A stretch of DNA of 64,000 nucleotides, from the NCBI RefSeq assembly GCF_026230105.1, contig NC_079480.1:24160488-24224487 (forward strand). The letters run 5' to 3'. The notes below the pieces were generated by a model. The model saw nothing but the letters and a program-made list of their open reading frames with translations. It was not told the origin of the DNA and made no database searches. The first letter of the stretch is position 1, and every line of letters begins with the position of its first letter. Positions 1 through 13,300 of the stretch are shown one piece after another. Both the position numbers and the translations under genes were made by a program. This stretch comes from Diorhabda sublineata. Taxonomy: Eukaryota > Arthropoda > Insecta > Coleoptera > Chrysomelidae.

Positions 1-1164
1 ATGTACTCTAAAAATCATACAAATCACGTCTAATATTCTTCATTCTCGTTTAAATATTATCCTAGAGTCAAACGTAGGCAGACATTCTTTAAACTGCGTT
101 CAATAGTCCCCCTCGTAACTATCCATTCAAACCAAACAAATCCGACCGACAGCAAAAGAAATGGTGTTGGCAAGATTTGGTGTAGTCAGTTACAAACGAC
201 GAAGACAAGGAATTCTGGGTGTTTAGGTTATTAGTTGAGAATCCGAGAACAAGCTCCAGATAAACTGCCAGACATACAGGTATAAGTCAATGCAGTGTTT
301 CTAGAATTGTTAGAGAGCTCAAACACCATATGTTATCATATTCAGTTGCGTTAGTAGATCTAATCGCAAAGGAAGAAGATTTTTCCAATATCGTGGACTG
401 TAAAAATCTATGAAGCTAAAAGTGTGTTTAGTGGGAACATAATTATGGGCTATTTCGTAGGTGTTCATCCTCTGTGAATCCAAATTCATGTTCAGTAGCC
501 TTAGAAATCGAATCAGTATGAATTGGAACAGTGTCATGAAACATTTTTGATGGAAATTCCTCGGTAAATCAATTTGATGATGATGCTTTAAAGTCAATCA
601 TGATCCCAAAATATTGTAGTCATCGCTTTTTTTGAGCTTTTCGTAACCTTTGGCACCATTTTTTCCTTTCCGATGTCATTCCATGGAATCTGTTTTGGAT
701 GTTGGACCATAGTTTCCTCATCCTTCACAACATTCTATTCGACGTTGGTTTTAATTCGAAGGAACCACCTAGCTCTAGTTTTTAATGTCCATGTGGGATC
801 ATTAGAGCACTGGAATAATCACCGTATCAGGACCTCCCGCACCAGGATCATCTTTAAATGATTTTCGTCTCCAACGCAAAAATTTAGACCAATTTTAAAT
901 TACCGAAAATGATGGTTTTTGATTTGTGTAGTAGTAACAAGTTGAAACTTGTGAAGCTTGTTGAGACTTGTTACTGACGCGCGTCTGTAGGTTTTTGCGA
1001 ACGCACTCTTAATTGGAATTTGGGCGTTCATTATTTTTCGGTGTGTTTTTCAAATGGATTCCTGTGAGTTCAAATTCTACGCCAACATCAAATTTCCGCG
1101 AAAAAAACACGGTGTTATGCCATTTCTTCGATTATGGGGCGATTGAATGATTTGATTTTTACAG
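1..1164. other. Intron or upstream sequence left of the first visible CFAP44 exon
   Basis: No intact coding exon is visible here. The stretch ends in a pyrimidine-rich tract and TACAG acceptor for the CFAP44 exon at 1165, so at least its right part is CFAP44 intron. Short open frames at 319-597 (minus) and 673-861 (plus) show no recognisable domain. A transposase-like fragment lies at 237-331 and is listed separately. Confidence 0.5.
237..331 (+). pseudogene. Decayed transposase helix-turn-helix fragment
   Basis: Reading from GAG at 237, the frame gives ENPRTSSR, a stop, then TARHTGISQCSVSRIVREL. Pairing 'ENP..S.R..AR..GIS' with 'S.V.RI.REL' is characteristic of the DNA-binding N-terminus of insect DDE transposases of the Tc1/mariner type. 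The stop codon and the absence of a continuing frame show a dead copy. The family is inferred from motif style only, and I did not identify inverted ends. Confidence 0.4.
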
Positions 1165-1328
1165 CCCCGATGGAGAATTTCTTGTTTCACAAAGCGGGGA
1201 ACCGGATTATATAATAACAGTATGGAATTGGCACGAACATAAAATTTTATTGAGGAATAAGTCTTATGTTAATGATGTTTATCAAATTAAATTCTCGCCC
1301 TATATACCAGGACAAATAACGACATGCG
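1165..1328 (+). CDS. CFAP44: CFAP44 exon W1 (WD40 region)
   Basis: Acceptor TACAG, donor GTAAGT. It encodes the blade beginning PDGEFLVSQSGEPDYIITVW and ends FSPYIPGQITTC plus one base of a Gly codon. The first base completes a codon begun in an upstream exon outside the window, which is direct evidence that the gene starts further left. Confidence 0.88.
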
Positions 1329-4300
1329 GTAAGTATTTAAAATTGAATATACCGGGTGGGCAACTTGGAAAGATCGTCGGTCATATCTCAGCTCAATTGA
1401 TTATATTTCAGCTCCGGGAAATCAAAAAATTGTAATTGGCATTGTGACTGAATCCGTTCCTGAGATATGACTGACGGCCGCTATTAATTGCTCACCCGGT
1501 GCATTATTGAATTGAAACTTTGCCAAAAAATTACAAAATACAAATTTTTCAACTGAAATTGAAAATTACATTAAAAAAAATGACAATTGTGGCTATGAAT
1601 TTTTACAGGTGTTGCTCATATAAAATTTTGGAAAATGGCTCGTACGTTTACTGGTTTGAAATTGCAAGGTGAAGTAGGTAGATTTGGTAAAACTGAATAT
1701 TCCGATATAATAGGCATATTACCAATGCCAGACGAAAAGGTGAGTTATATATGTATTCTATAAATACACTTGGCAACGTGTTTGGGTCCAAAAATGCGTG
1801 TTCCGATCGTTGAAACCGCTCGAGAAATCGATAATCATCGATTATTTTTTACTCAACTCGAGCTACGATCTCATTACCACGAATACCACTCGAATAATTG
1901 ATAATAATCGATTAATTTTTACTTGTAACTCAATTCGAGTTAAGATCTCATTACCACGAATACCAATCGAGCAATGGATAGTAATCGATTATTTTTTATT
2001 TTTAACTCGAGCTATGATCTCATTACCACGAATACCACTCGAGCAATCGATAGTAATCGATTAATTTTTACTTGTAACTCAATTCGAGTTAAGATCTCAT
2101 TACCACGAATACCACTCGAGCAATCGATAGTAATCGATTAATTTTTACTTGTAACTCAATTCGAGTTAAGATCTCATTACCACGAATACCAATCGAGCAA
2201 TGGATAGTAATCGATTATTTTTTATTTTTAACTCGAGCTATGATCTCATTACCACGAATACCACTCGAGCAATCGATAGTAATCGATTAATTTTTACTTG
2301 TAACTCAATTCGAGTTAAGATCTCATTACCACGAATACCAATCGAGCAATGGATAGTAATCGATTATTTTTTATTTTTAACTCGAGCTATGATCTCATTA
2401 CCACGAATACCACTCGAGCAATCGATAGTAATCGATTAATTTTTACTTGTAACTCAATTCGAGTTAAGATCTCATTACCACGAATACCACTCGAGCAATC
2501 GATAGTAATCGATTAATTTTTACGTTTAACTCGAACTATGACCTCATTACAACGAATACCACTCGAGCAATCGATAATAATCGATTATTTTTTACTTGTA
2601 ACTCAATTCGAGTTAAGATCTCATTACCACGAATACCAATCGAGCAATGGATAGTAATCGATTATTTTTTATTTTTAACTCGAGCTATGATCTCATTACC
2701 ACGAATACCACTCGAGCAATCGATAGTAATCGATTAATTTTTACTTGTAACTCAATTCGAGTTAAGATCTCATTACCACGAATACCACTCGAGCAATCGA
2801 TAGTAATCGATTAATTTTTACGTTTAACTCGAACTATGACCTCATTACAACGAATACCACTCGAGCAATCGATAATAATCGATTATTTTTTACTTGTAAC
2901 TCAATTCGAGTTAAGATCTCATTACCACGAATACCAATCGAGCAATGGATAGTAATCGATTATTTTTTATTTTTAACTCGAGCTATGATCTCATTACCAC
3001 GAATACCACTCGAGCAATCGATAGTAATCGATTAATTTTTACTTGTAACTCAATTCGAGTTAAGATCTCATTACCACGAATACCACTCGAGCAATCGATG
3101 GTAATCGATTAATTTTTACGTTTAACTCGAACTATGACCTCATTACAACGAATACCACTCGAGCAATCGATAATAATCGATTATTTTTTACTTGTAACTC
3201 AATTCGAGTTAAGATCTCATTACTACGAATACCAATCGAGCAATGGATAGTAATCGATTATTTTTTATTTTTAACTCGAGCTATGATCTCATTACCACGA
3301 ATACCACTCGAGCAATCGATAGTAATCGATTAATTTTTACTTGTAACTCAATTCGAGTTAAGATCTCATTACCACGAATACCAATCGAGCAATGGATAGT
3401 AATCGATTATTTTTTATTTTTAACTCGAGCTATGATCTCATTACCACGAATACCACTCGAGCAATCGATAGTAATCGATTAATTTTTACTTGTAACTCAA
3501 TTCGAGTTAAGATCTCATTACCACGAATACCACTCGAGCAATCGATAGTAATCGATTAATTTTTACTTGTAACTCAATTCGAGTTAAGATCTCATTACCA
3601 CGAATACCACTCGAGCAATCGATGGTAATCGATTAATTTTTACGTTTAACTCGAACTATGACCTCATTACAACGAATACCACTCGAGCAATCGATAATAA
3701 TCGATTATTTTTTACTTGTAACTCAATTCGAGTTAAGATCTCATTACTACGAATACCAATCGAGCAATGGATAGTAATCGATTATTTTTTATTTTTAACT
3801 CGAGCTATGATCTCATTACCACGAATACCACTCGAGCAATCGATAGTAATCGATTAATTTTTACTTGTAACTCAATTCGAGTTAAGATCTCATTACCACG
3901 AATACCAATCGAGCAATGGATAGTAATCGATTATTTTTTATTTTTAACTCGAGCTATGATCTCATTACCACGAATACCACTCGAGCAATCGATAGTAATC
4001 GATTAATTTTTACTTGTAACTCAATTCGAGTTAAGATCTCATTACCACGAATACCACTCGAGCAATCGATAGTAATCGATTAATTTTTACTTGTAACTCA
4101 ATTCGAGTTAAGATCTCATTACCACGAATACCACTCGAGCAATCGATAGTAATCGATTAATTTTTACGTTTAACTCGAACTATGACCTCATTACAACGAA
4201 TACCACTCGAGCAATCGATAATAATCGATTATTTTTTACTTGTAACTCAATTCGAGTTAAGATCTCATTACCACGAATACCACTCGAGCAATCGATAGTA

Positions 4301-7300
4301 ATCGATTAATTTTTACTTGTAACTCAATTCGAGTTAAGATCTCATTACCACGAATACCAATCGAGCAATGGATAGTAATCGATTATTTTTTATTTTTAAC
4401 TCGAGCTATGATCTCATTACCACGAATACCACTCGAGCAATCGATAGTAATCGATTAATTTTTACTTGTAACTCAATTCGAGTTAAGATCTCATTACCAC
4501 GAATACCAATCGAGCAATGGATAGTAATCGATTATTTTTTATTTTTAACTCGAGCTATGATCTCATTACCACGAATACCACTCGAGCAATCGATAGTAAT
4601 CGATTAATTTTTACTTGTAACTCAATTCGAGTTAAGATCTCATTACCACGAATACCACTCGAGCAATCGATAGTAATCGATTAATTTTTACTTGTAACTC
4701 AATTCGAGTTAAGATCTCATTACCACGAATACCACTCGAGCAATCGATAGTAATCGATTAATTTTTACGTTTAACTCGAACTATGACCTCATTACAACGA
4801 ATACCACTCGAGCAATCGATAATAATCGATTATTTTTTACTTGTAACTCAATTCGAGTTAAGATCTCATTACCACGAATACCAATCGAGCAATGGATAGT
4901 AATCGATTATTTTTTATTTTTAACTCGAGCTATGATCTCATTACCACGAATACCACTCGAGCAATCGATAGTAATCGATTAATTTTTACGTTTAACTCGA
5001 ACTATGATCTCAATCGATATTAATCGATTATTTTTCACTCGATCCTTGTTTCCGTGATTTTTTATGAAAATTGAGCATAAATCGATTAGAAGTATACAGG
5101 ACGTATTGTTATTATAATATTTACAGGTTGTATCGGGATGCGATTGGGGAAATATCCTCATTTGGGACGGAGGTTTGATATCTTTAGAAGTATACAGGAC
5201 GTTGCGAAAACGTTGTCACGACGGTCCGATAGTGCAAATTTTTTACGAAGAAGGTGAATTGTGGACCGTTTCCCTAGACGGTCACGTCAGAATTTGGTGG
5301 TACGAGAAAATAGATCAAGCGGATCCGCCAGATAGCGATAGGGTTATCCTTTTGGATCCTTCTTACGATTTTTACACTGAAGGGATGTCTTTGTATCAAG
5401 TTATCAAGAGAAGAGAGGAAGGGAGTATGTTTATTGCACAGGTAATGATGATACCACACAGCAATTTGATTTTAATTTGAAGCGTGAGTGTTTTTTTGTG
5501 AAATTTTTTATAAAATTATCAATTATCCTTTTTTTTATTACGCCTGAGTCATATTTTCTTATAAACCTCGTATACTACTGAAAAAATTTGGTATCCGATG
5601 ATTCGGTTTGAAATTTTGAAACGACTAGTACATTTTATGAGGAACAACTTTTTTCATAAAGTTGAAAATAAAAAAGTTTTCCATTTCAATTAGTTCAACA
5701 AGTATCTAATTTTTTAAGAGCTCCAAAAATTTATTTATATTGTAATTTTTTTGTGTCTGTCTCTCACGTTTTTAATTTATTTAAATACTATACACTACAC
5801 TTAACTAACTTATAAATATAATGTTTCACTTATCACTAACACTTAACTAACTTAAATAATTTATTGAAATACTTCGATTACTTTCTATTTCGGTCGGTTC
5901 ACTATGACGACTTATTATAAACTAAACTGCTCTCTATATATCCCAAAAGAAATTCCTAAAAGTTCTCGAAAATAAAGAAACAAAAAAATGAGTAAATAGA
6001 CTTTTCTAGAAATTAGTTCAAAAGAAGCAATATAAATAAACCGCCTGCTATATAAAAACAAACATCAAACGAATTCCGGGTATTTCCAACACAAATCAAA
6101 AGGGCCGCGCCTCCGCCGAATTTTAGAATTCCACTACATCCAGACAGGACTGGCTCCAAGGGGAGACGAGTTCGTAATAATATCGTATGGTTACGCTTAC
6201 GTCTTATTATATAAATGAAGACTTATCCCAATCGGGAATACAGGATGGACAACGAACAACATTTTCTGAACGCTATTTTGATTTCTATCAACCTTGTCCT
6301 CGCGTCGGTTCAACTTGGTTCATATTGACGCTTTAAACGGCTGATAATATTTACGTGAATTTTATTTTGTTTCGATATTCACCCAAAACCAGTTTTCTCT
6401 ATAAAAGTATTAAAACTAATCTATTTGTCAGATGTATGTGAAACGTTGACAGATGATGATGGAAGTGTCAATTTTTCCATTTTCAGGACGGTAATGGTGG
6501 AATTTGGCAAATCGATTTGAATACCTTGACTGAACCGGAGCCTTCGACTCAGTTTTATAAATGCCATGCGGGTAAAGTGGTGGATATCGGTGCTTATAGC
6601 TACGGACCTTATTTGGCTAGTTTGGGAAAAGACGGAAGAATTTACGTGTACAATTATTTAGATAAAAAAATGGTGTTTCATTATGAATTTCCGGCAAAAG
6701 GTGCTCGAATGATTTGGCCGACAACCGATGTAAGTGTAATTTAGAATTTAAAACAAAAAAATGATGAAAGTTCTAAGCGCCTTCACCAATTTTTTAAAAA
6801 AAATATATTGAAACGTACTTAGAATAACTATTTTCAGCAAATTTCCTCGGGGGATGTAATTTTAGCTGGTTTTTGCGATGGGCAAATAAGGGTTTGCGTG
6901 TTGAATTTGAAGAACGAAAAAAACATTACACTTACAGTTACCCAGGTAAGATTTCAAATTGAATGAATCTGAGCGAAATGTAATGTCCCTTTTAATTTAT
7001 TATTTATTACGTCGTAATAATTGGCAGTGCCACAGATTGACTCCCGCCTTTATTTTAATATCTTTGAAACTGTTGGAAACTAAACAATTAATTGTTAACA
7101 TACTAATTTATTTAAATACACTATGATTATATACTGACTTTGGCTGCCAAACTTGCTAAATTCTATTTATACACAACGGATTTTTCAAGAATTCCGATTC
7201 TAAAATGTAAAATATACACAAATGCCTAAAAAAAGAGGTCACAATATAATGTAAACAGCTTATAAAAACAATACGAAGATTTATATTGCAATTTGTATCC

Positions 7301-10300
7301 GGCGCGTTCACCAAACTTAAGATTTTATTAACCTAATCAAACAGGACCGGTTTCACGGGGTCTACGTCAGTAGACGAGTTCGTAAAGATAAAAATTGGTT
7401 ACTAATCGTAAGTAGAAGGCGATAGAACTATTTGGGGGGGGGGCAGGCGGTTAATTAACGGTAACCGAAGGAAAGTCGAAATGTCATTCAATTCATTCTT
7501 CGTCGTAGTTTTTTCTCTCAGATACAAAATTATTTTTCGCCGAAAAGTAAAGTCTATTTTGGCCAGTATATGATAATCATTTTTTTTATATTGCATTTGC
7601 CTTCATCTACAATTTTTCTCGGGAATCGATTGAAGAAAAATAAACAGACAAACCGACGTCAAATAGCGTAGAGTGGAGGGGCGTGGCGTGGCTCTAATGG
7701 GTTTCGGCTGTCTAGATAAAGCTCTATTGTTTTTCAAGGCCGTCTTTCTTTCAACGTTAGAAAATTTTGAAGCCCCATAACTCCTCGAGTATGTAATTTG
7801 GTTACAGAGGTAAATTGCTCACCTGTACGCTTTTGTCCTGTGTAGGTTCTTACGCGGATCACCCTGTACATAACTGCATACACCATCGAAATCCTGTACT
7901 AAATGCTTCACATATTTTAGGTTATAAAACCGCACAATAAACCGATTACTAGTCTAGTAATGAATTCAAAATCGAATGTGGTAGTTAGCGGAGGCGAAGA
8001 CATGACTATATTCGTATTTTCCGTAAACACCATAAACGAAATGTCAAATTTTTTGGTACCCATCGGGTTCGTACCGACTCCCGATTCGGTAACTTATCTC
8101 ACGTGGAAACCTCAGACGGATTACGTGATATTAGTCGGTTGTTTACACGGTCAATTAATGGAAGTGGAAGTGCCTCACCAACCCCAAGATTATACCGAAG
8201 TTTCTTTCTTACTCAAAACGCAACCGAAATTCAAAAATTTCCAATCGTACAAATCCCAGATAAGAAGAAATATTCATTTGAAGAAAGTGGCCAAGAAGAA
8301 AGCCAAGAAAGTCGAATTGAAGAAGGTAGAGATGCAAAGGATACTTAAGGAGAATCCGGGATTGGAAATTGACGAAGAAGTATTTTTAGCCGATTCCGAA
8401 CCAGAAGAAGAACTCGAACCGTTGTATTTCCCCGAAGAAAGAAGTCGAATTTTATGGATGCGGTATACGCCGGAAAAAACCATCTGGTTATCGATGTCGG
8501 GGTGAGAAAAATTATTTTATATACAAAATTTATTAATTTCGCTATTTTTTTTTATTCATAATTGCGTAAAAAATTAATCTTTTAATTTAGAACCGCACTG
8601 TTTATACGAATCAATTATTTAATTGAGAAAACATATCGGAGTATAGTAATTAATTTTTTCAAATTATTTTCGTTATATATATATAAAATAATGAAACTTT
8701 GATAAGGTTTTCTTTTCAAAATTCAATTTTTTTTTTATAAAAACAATCTTTATTCCAACAAAAATAAAATAATTTTCATTGATATGTGTGTCAAACGATT
8801 ATTAACCAACTTATTTATCACCGATTGTCGATTTTTAAATAATTCACTACGATTTTATTAATTTCCTATTACTTTGGCGCCATCTACGAGTGTAAATCTA
8901 ATTTAAAATCACATACTTCATCACATATCATCTATACTTAGATAGTTCACTGCAATATTGTTTGTTACGATCGATCTAGAAGTGTAAATTTGAATAAACA
9001 ATTCTTTTAATCACAAATAATCCAATTTTTATCAATAAGATCTTCATTCCAACAAAAATTGGATAATTTTCTTTTATATGTGTGTCAAACGATTATTAAC
9101 CAACTTATTTATCACTGATTGTCGATTTTTAAATAATTCACTGCGATTTTATTAATTTCCTATCACTTTGGCTCCATCTACGAGTGTAAATCTAATTTAA
9201 AATCACATACTTCATCACATATCATCTATAATTAGATAGTTCACTGCAATATTGTTTGTTACGATCGATCTAGAAGTGTAAATTTGAATAAACAATTCTT
9301 TTAATGACAAATAATTCAATTTTCTTCAATAAAATCTTCATTCCAACAAAAATTGGATAATTTTTTTTTATATGTGTGTCAAACGATTATTAACCAACTT
9401 ATTTATCACTGATTGTCGATTTTTAAATAATTCACTACGATTTTATTAATTTCCTATCACTTTGGCTCCATCTACGAGTGTAAATCTAATTTAAAATCAC
9501 ATACTTCATCACATATCATCTATAATTAGATAGTTCACTGCAATATTGTTTGTTACGATCGATCTAGAAGTGTGAATTTGAATAAACAATCCTTTTAATG
9601 ACAAATAATTCAATTTTCTTCAACAAAATCTTCATTCCAACAAAAATTGGATAATTTTCTTTTATATGTGTGTCAAACGATTATTAACCAACTTATTTAT
9701 CACTGATTGTCGATTTTTAAATAATTCACTACGATTTTATTAATTTCCTATCACTTTGGCTCCATCTACGAGTGTAAATCTAATTTAAAATCACATACTT
9801 CATCACATATCATCTATAATTAGATAGTTCACTGCAATATTGTTTGTTACGATCGATCTAGAAGTGTGAATTTGAATAAACAATCCTTTTAATGACAAAT
9901 AATTCAATTTTCTTCAACAAAATCTTCATTCCAACAAAAATTGGATAATTTTCTTTTATATGTGTGTCAAACGATTATTAACCAACTTATTTATCACTGA
10001 TTGTCGATTTTTAAATAATTCACTGCGATTTTATTAATTTCCTATCACTTTGGCGCCATCTACGAGTGTAAATCTAATTTAAAAGCACATATCATCTATA
10101 CTTAGATAGTTCACTGCAATATTGTTTGTTACGATCGATCTAGAAGTGTAAATTTGAATAAACAATTCTTTTAATCACAAATAATCCAATTTTTATCAAT
10201 AAGATCTTCATTCCAACAAAAATTGGATAATTTTCTTTTATATGTGTGTCAAACGATTATTAACCAACTTATTTATCACTGATTGTCGATTTTTAAATAA

Positions 10301-13300
10301 TTCACTACGATTTTATTAATTTCCTATCACTTTGGCTCCATCTACGAGTGTAAATCTAATTTAAAATCACATACTTCATCACATATCATCTATAATTAGA
10401 TAGTTCACTGCAATATTGTTTGTTACGATCGATCTAGAAGTGTGAATTTGAATAAACAATCCTTTTAATGACAAATAATTCAATTTTCTTCAACAAAATC
10501 TTCATTCCAACAAAAATTGGATAATTTTCTTTTATATGTGTGTCAAACGATTATTAACCAACTTATTTATCACTGATTGTCGATTTTTAAATAATTCACT
10601 ACGATTTTATTAATTTCCTATCACTTTGGCTCCATCTACGAGTGTAAATCTAATTTAAAATCACATACTTCATCACATATCATCTATAATTAGATAGTTC
10701 ACTGCAATATTGTTTGTTACGATCGATCTAGAAGTGTGAATTTGAATAAACAATCCTTTTAATGACAAATAATTCAATTTTCTTCAACAAAATCTTCATT
10801 CCAACAAAAATTGGATAATTTTCTTTTATATGTGTGTCAAACGATTATTAACCAACTTATTTATCACTGATTGTCGATTTTTAAATAATTCACTGCGATT
10901 TTATTAATTTCCTATCACTTTGGCGCCATCTACGAGTGTAAATCTAATTTAAAAGCACATATCATCTATACTTAGATAGTTCACTGCAATATTGTTTGTT
11001 ACGATCGATCTAGAAGTGTAAATTTGAATAAACAATTCTTTTAATCACAAATAATCCAATTTTTATCAATAAGATCTTCATTCCAACAGAAATTGAATAA
11101 TTTTCTTTTATATGTGTGTCAAACGATTATTAACCAACTTATTTATCACTGATTGTCGATTTTTAAATAATTCACTGCGATTTTATTAATTTCCTATTAC
11201 TTTGGCGCCATCTACGAGTGTAAATCTAATTTAAAATCACATACTTCATCACATATCATCTATACTTAGATAGTTCACTGCAATATTGTTTGTTACGATC
11301 GATCTAGAAGTGTAAATTTGAATAAACAATTCTTTTAATGACAAATAATTCAATTTTCTTCAATAAAATCTTCATTCCAACAAAAATTGGATAATTTTTT
11401 TTTATATGTGTGTCAAACGATTATTAACCAACTTATTTATCACTGATTGTCGATTTTTAAATAATTCACTGCGATTTTATTAATTTCCTATTACTTTGGC
11501 GCCATCTACGAGTGTAAATCTAATTTAAAATCACATACTTCATCACATATCATCTATACTTAGATAGTTCACTGCAATATTGTTTGTTACGATCGATCTA
11601 GAAGTGTAAATTTGAATAAACAATTCTTTTAATGACAAATAATTCAATTTTCTTCAATAAAATCTTCATTCCAACAAAAATTGGATAATTTTCTTTTATA
11701 TGTGTGTCAAACGATTATTAACCAACTTATTTATCACTGATTGTCGATTTTTAAATAATTCACTACGATTTTATTAATTTCCTATCACTTTGGCGCCATC
11801 TACGAGTGTAAATCTAATTTAAAAGCACATATCATCTATAATTAGATAGTTCACTGCAATATTGTTTGTTACGATCGATCTAGAAGTGTGAATTTGAATA
11901 AACAATCCTTTTAATGACAAATAATTCAATTTTCTTCAACAAAATCTTCATTCCAACAAAAATTGGATAATTTTCTTTTATATGTGTGTCAAACGATTAT
12001 TAACCAACTTATTTATCACTGATTGTCGATTTTTAAATAATTCACTGCGATTTTATTAATTTCCTATCACTTTGGCGCCATCTACGAGTGTAAATCTAAT
12101 TTAAAAGCACATATCATCTATACTTAGATAGTTCACTGCAATATTGTTTGTTACGATCGATCTAGAAGTGTAAATTTGAATAAACAATTCTTTTAATCAC
12201 AAATAATCCAATTTTTATCAATAAGATCTTCATTCCAACAAAAATTGGATAATTTTCTTTTATATGTGTGTCAAACGATTATTAACCAACTTATTTATCA
12301 CTGATTGTCGATTTTTAAATAATTCACTGCGATTTTATTAATTTCCTATTACTTTGGCGCCATCTACGAGTGTAAATCTAATTTAAAATCACATACTTCA
12401 TCACATATCATCTATAATTAGATAGTTCACTGCAATATTGTTTGTTACGATCGATCTAGAAGTGTAAATTTGAATAAACAATTCTTTTAATGACAAATAA
12501 TTCAATTTTCTTCAATAAAATCTTCATTCCAACAAAAATTGGATAATTTTCTTTTATATGTGTGTCAAACGATTATTAACCAACTTATTTATCACTGATT
12601 GTCGATTTTTAAATAATTCACTACGATTTTATTAATTTCCTATCACTTTGGCTCCATCTACGAGTGTAAATCTAATTTAAAATCACATACTTCATCACAT
12701 ATCATCTATAATTAGATAGTTCACTGCAATATTGTTTGTTACGATCGATCTAGAAGTGTAAATTTGAATAAACAATTCTTTTAATGACAAATAATTCAAT
12801 TTTCTTCAATAAGATCTTCATTCCAACAAAAATTGGATAATTTTCATTGATATGTGTGTCAAACGATTATTAACCAACTTATTTATCACCGATTGTCGAT
12901 TTTTAAATAATTCACTACGATTTTATTAATTTCCTATCACTTTGGCGCCATCTACGAGTGTAAATCTAATTTAAAATCACATACTTCATCACATATCATC
13001 TATACTTAGATAGTTCACTGCAATATTGTTTGTTACGATCGATCTAGAAGTGTGAACTTGAATAAACAATCCTTTTAATGACAAATAATCCAATTTTTAT
13101 CAATAAGATCTTCATTCCAACAAAAATTGGATAATTTTCTTTTATATGTGTGTCAAACGATTATTAACCAACTTATTTATCACTGATTGTCGATTTTTAA
13201 ATAATTCACTGCGATTATATTAATTTCCTATTACTTTGGCGCCATCTACGAGTGTAAATCTAATTTAAAATCACATACTTCATCACATATCATCTATACT

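Noticed and set aside
1798..4607. Repeated 79-88-residue open frames (MDSNRLFFIFNSSYDLITTN...)
   Set aside because: They recur identically because the satellite repeats. Different units read in different frames and no start context, domain or codon bias supports a protein.
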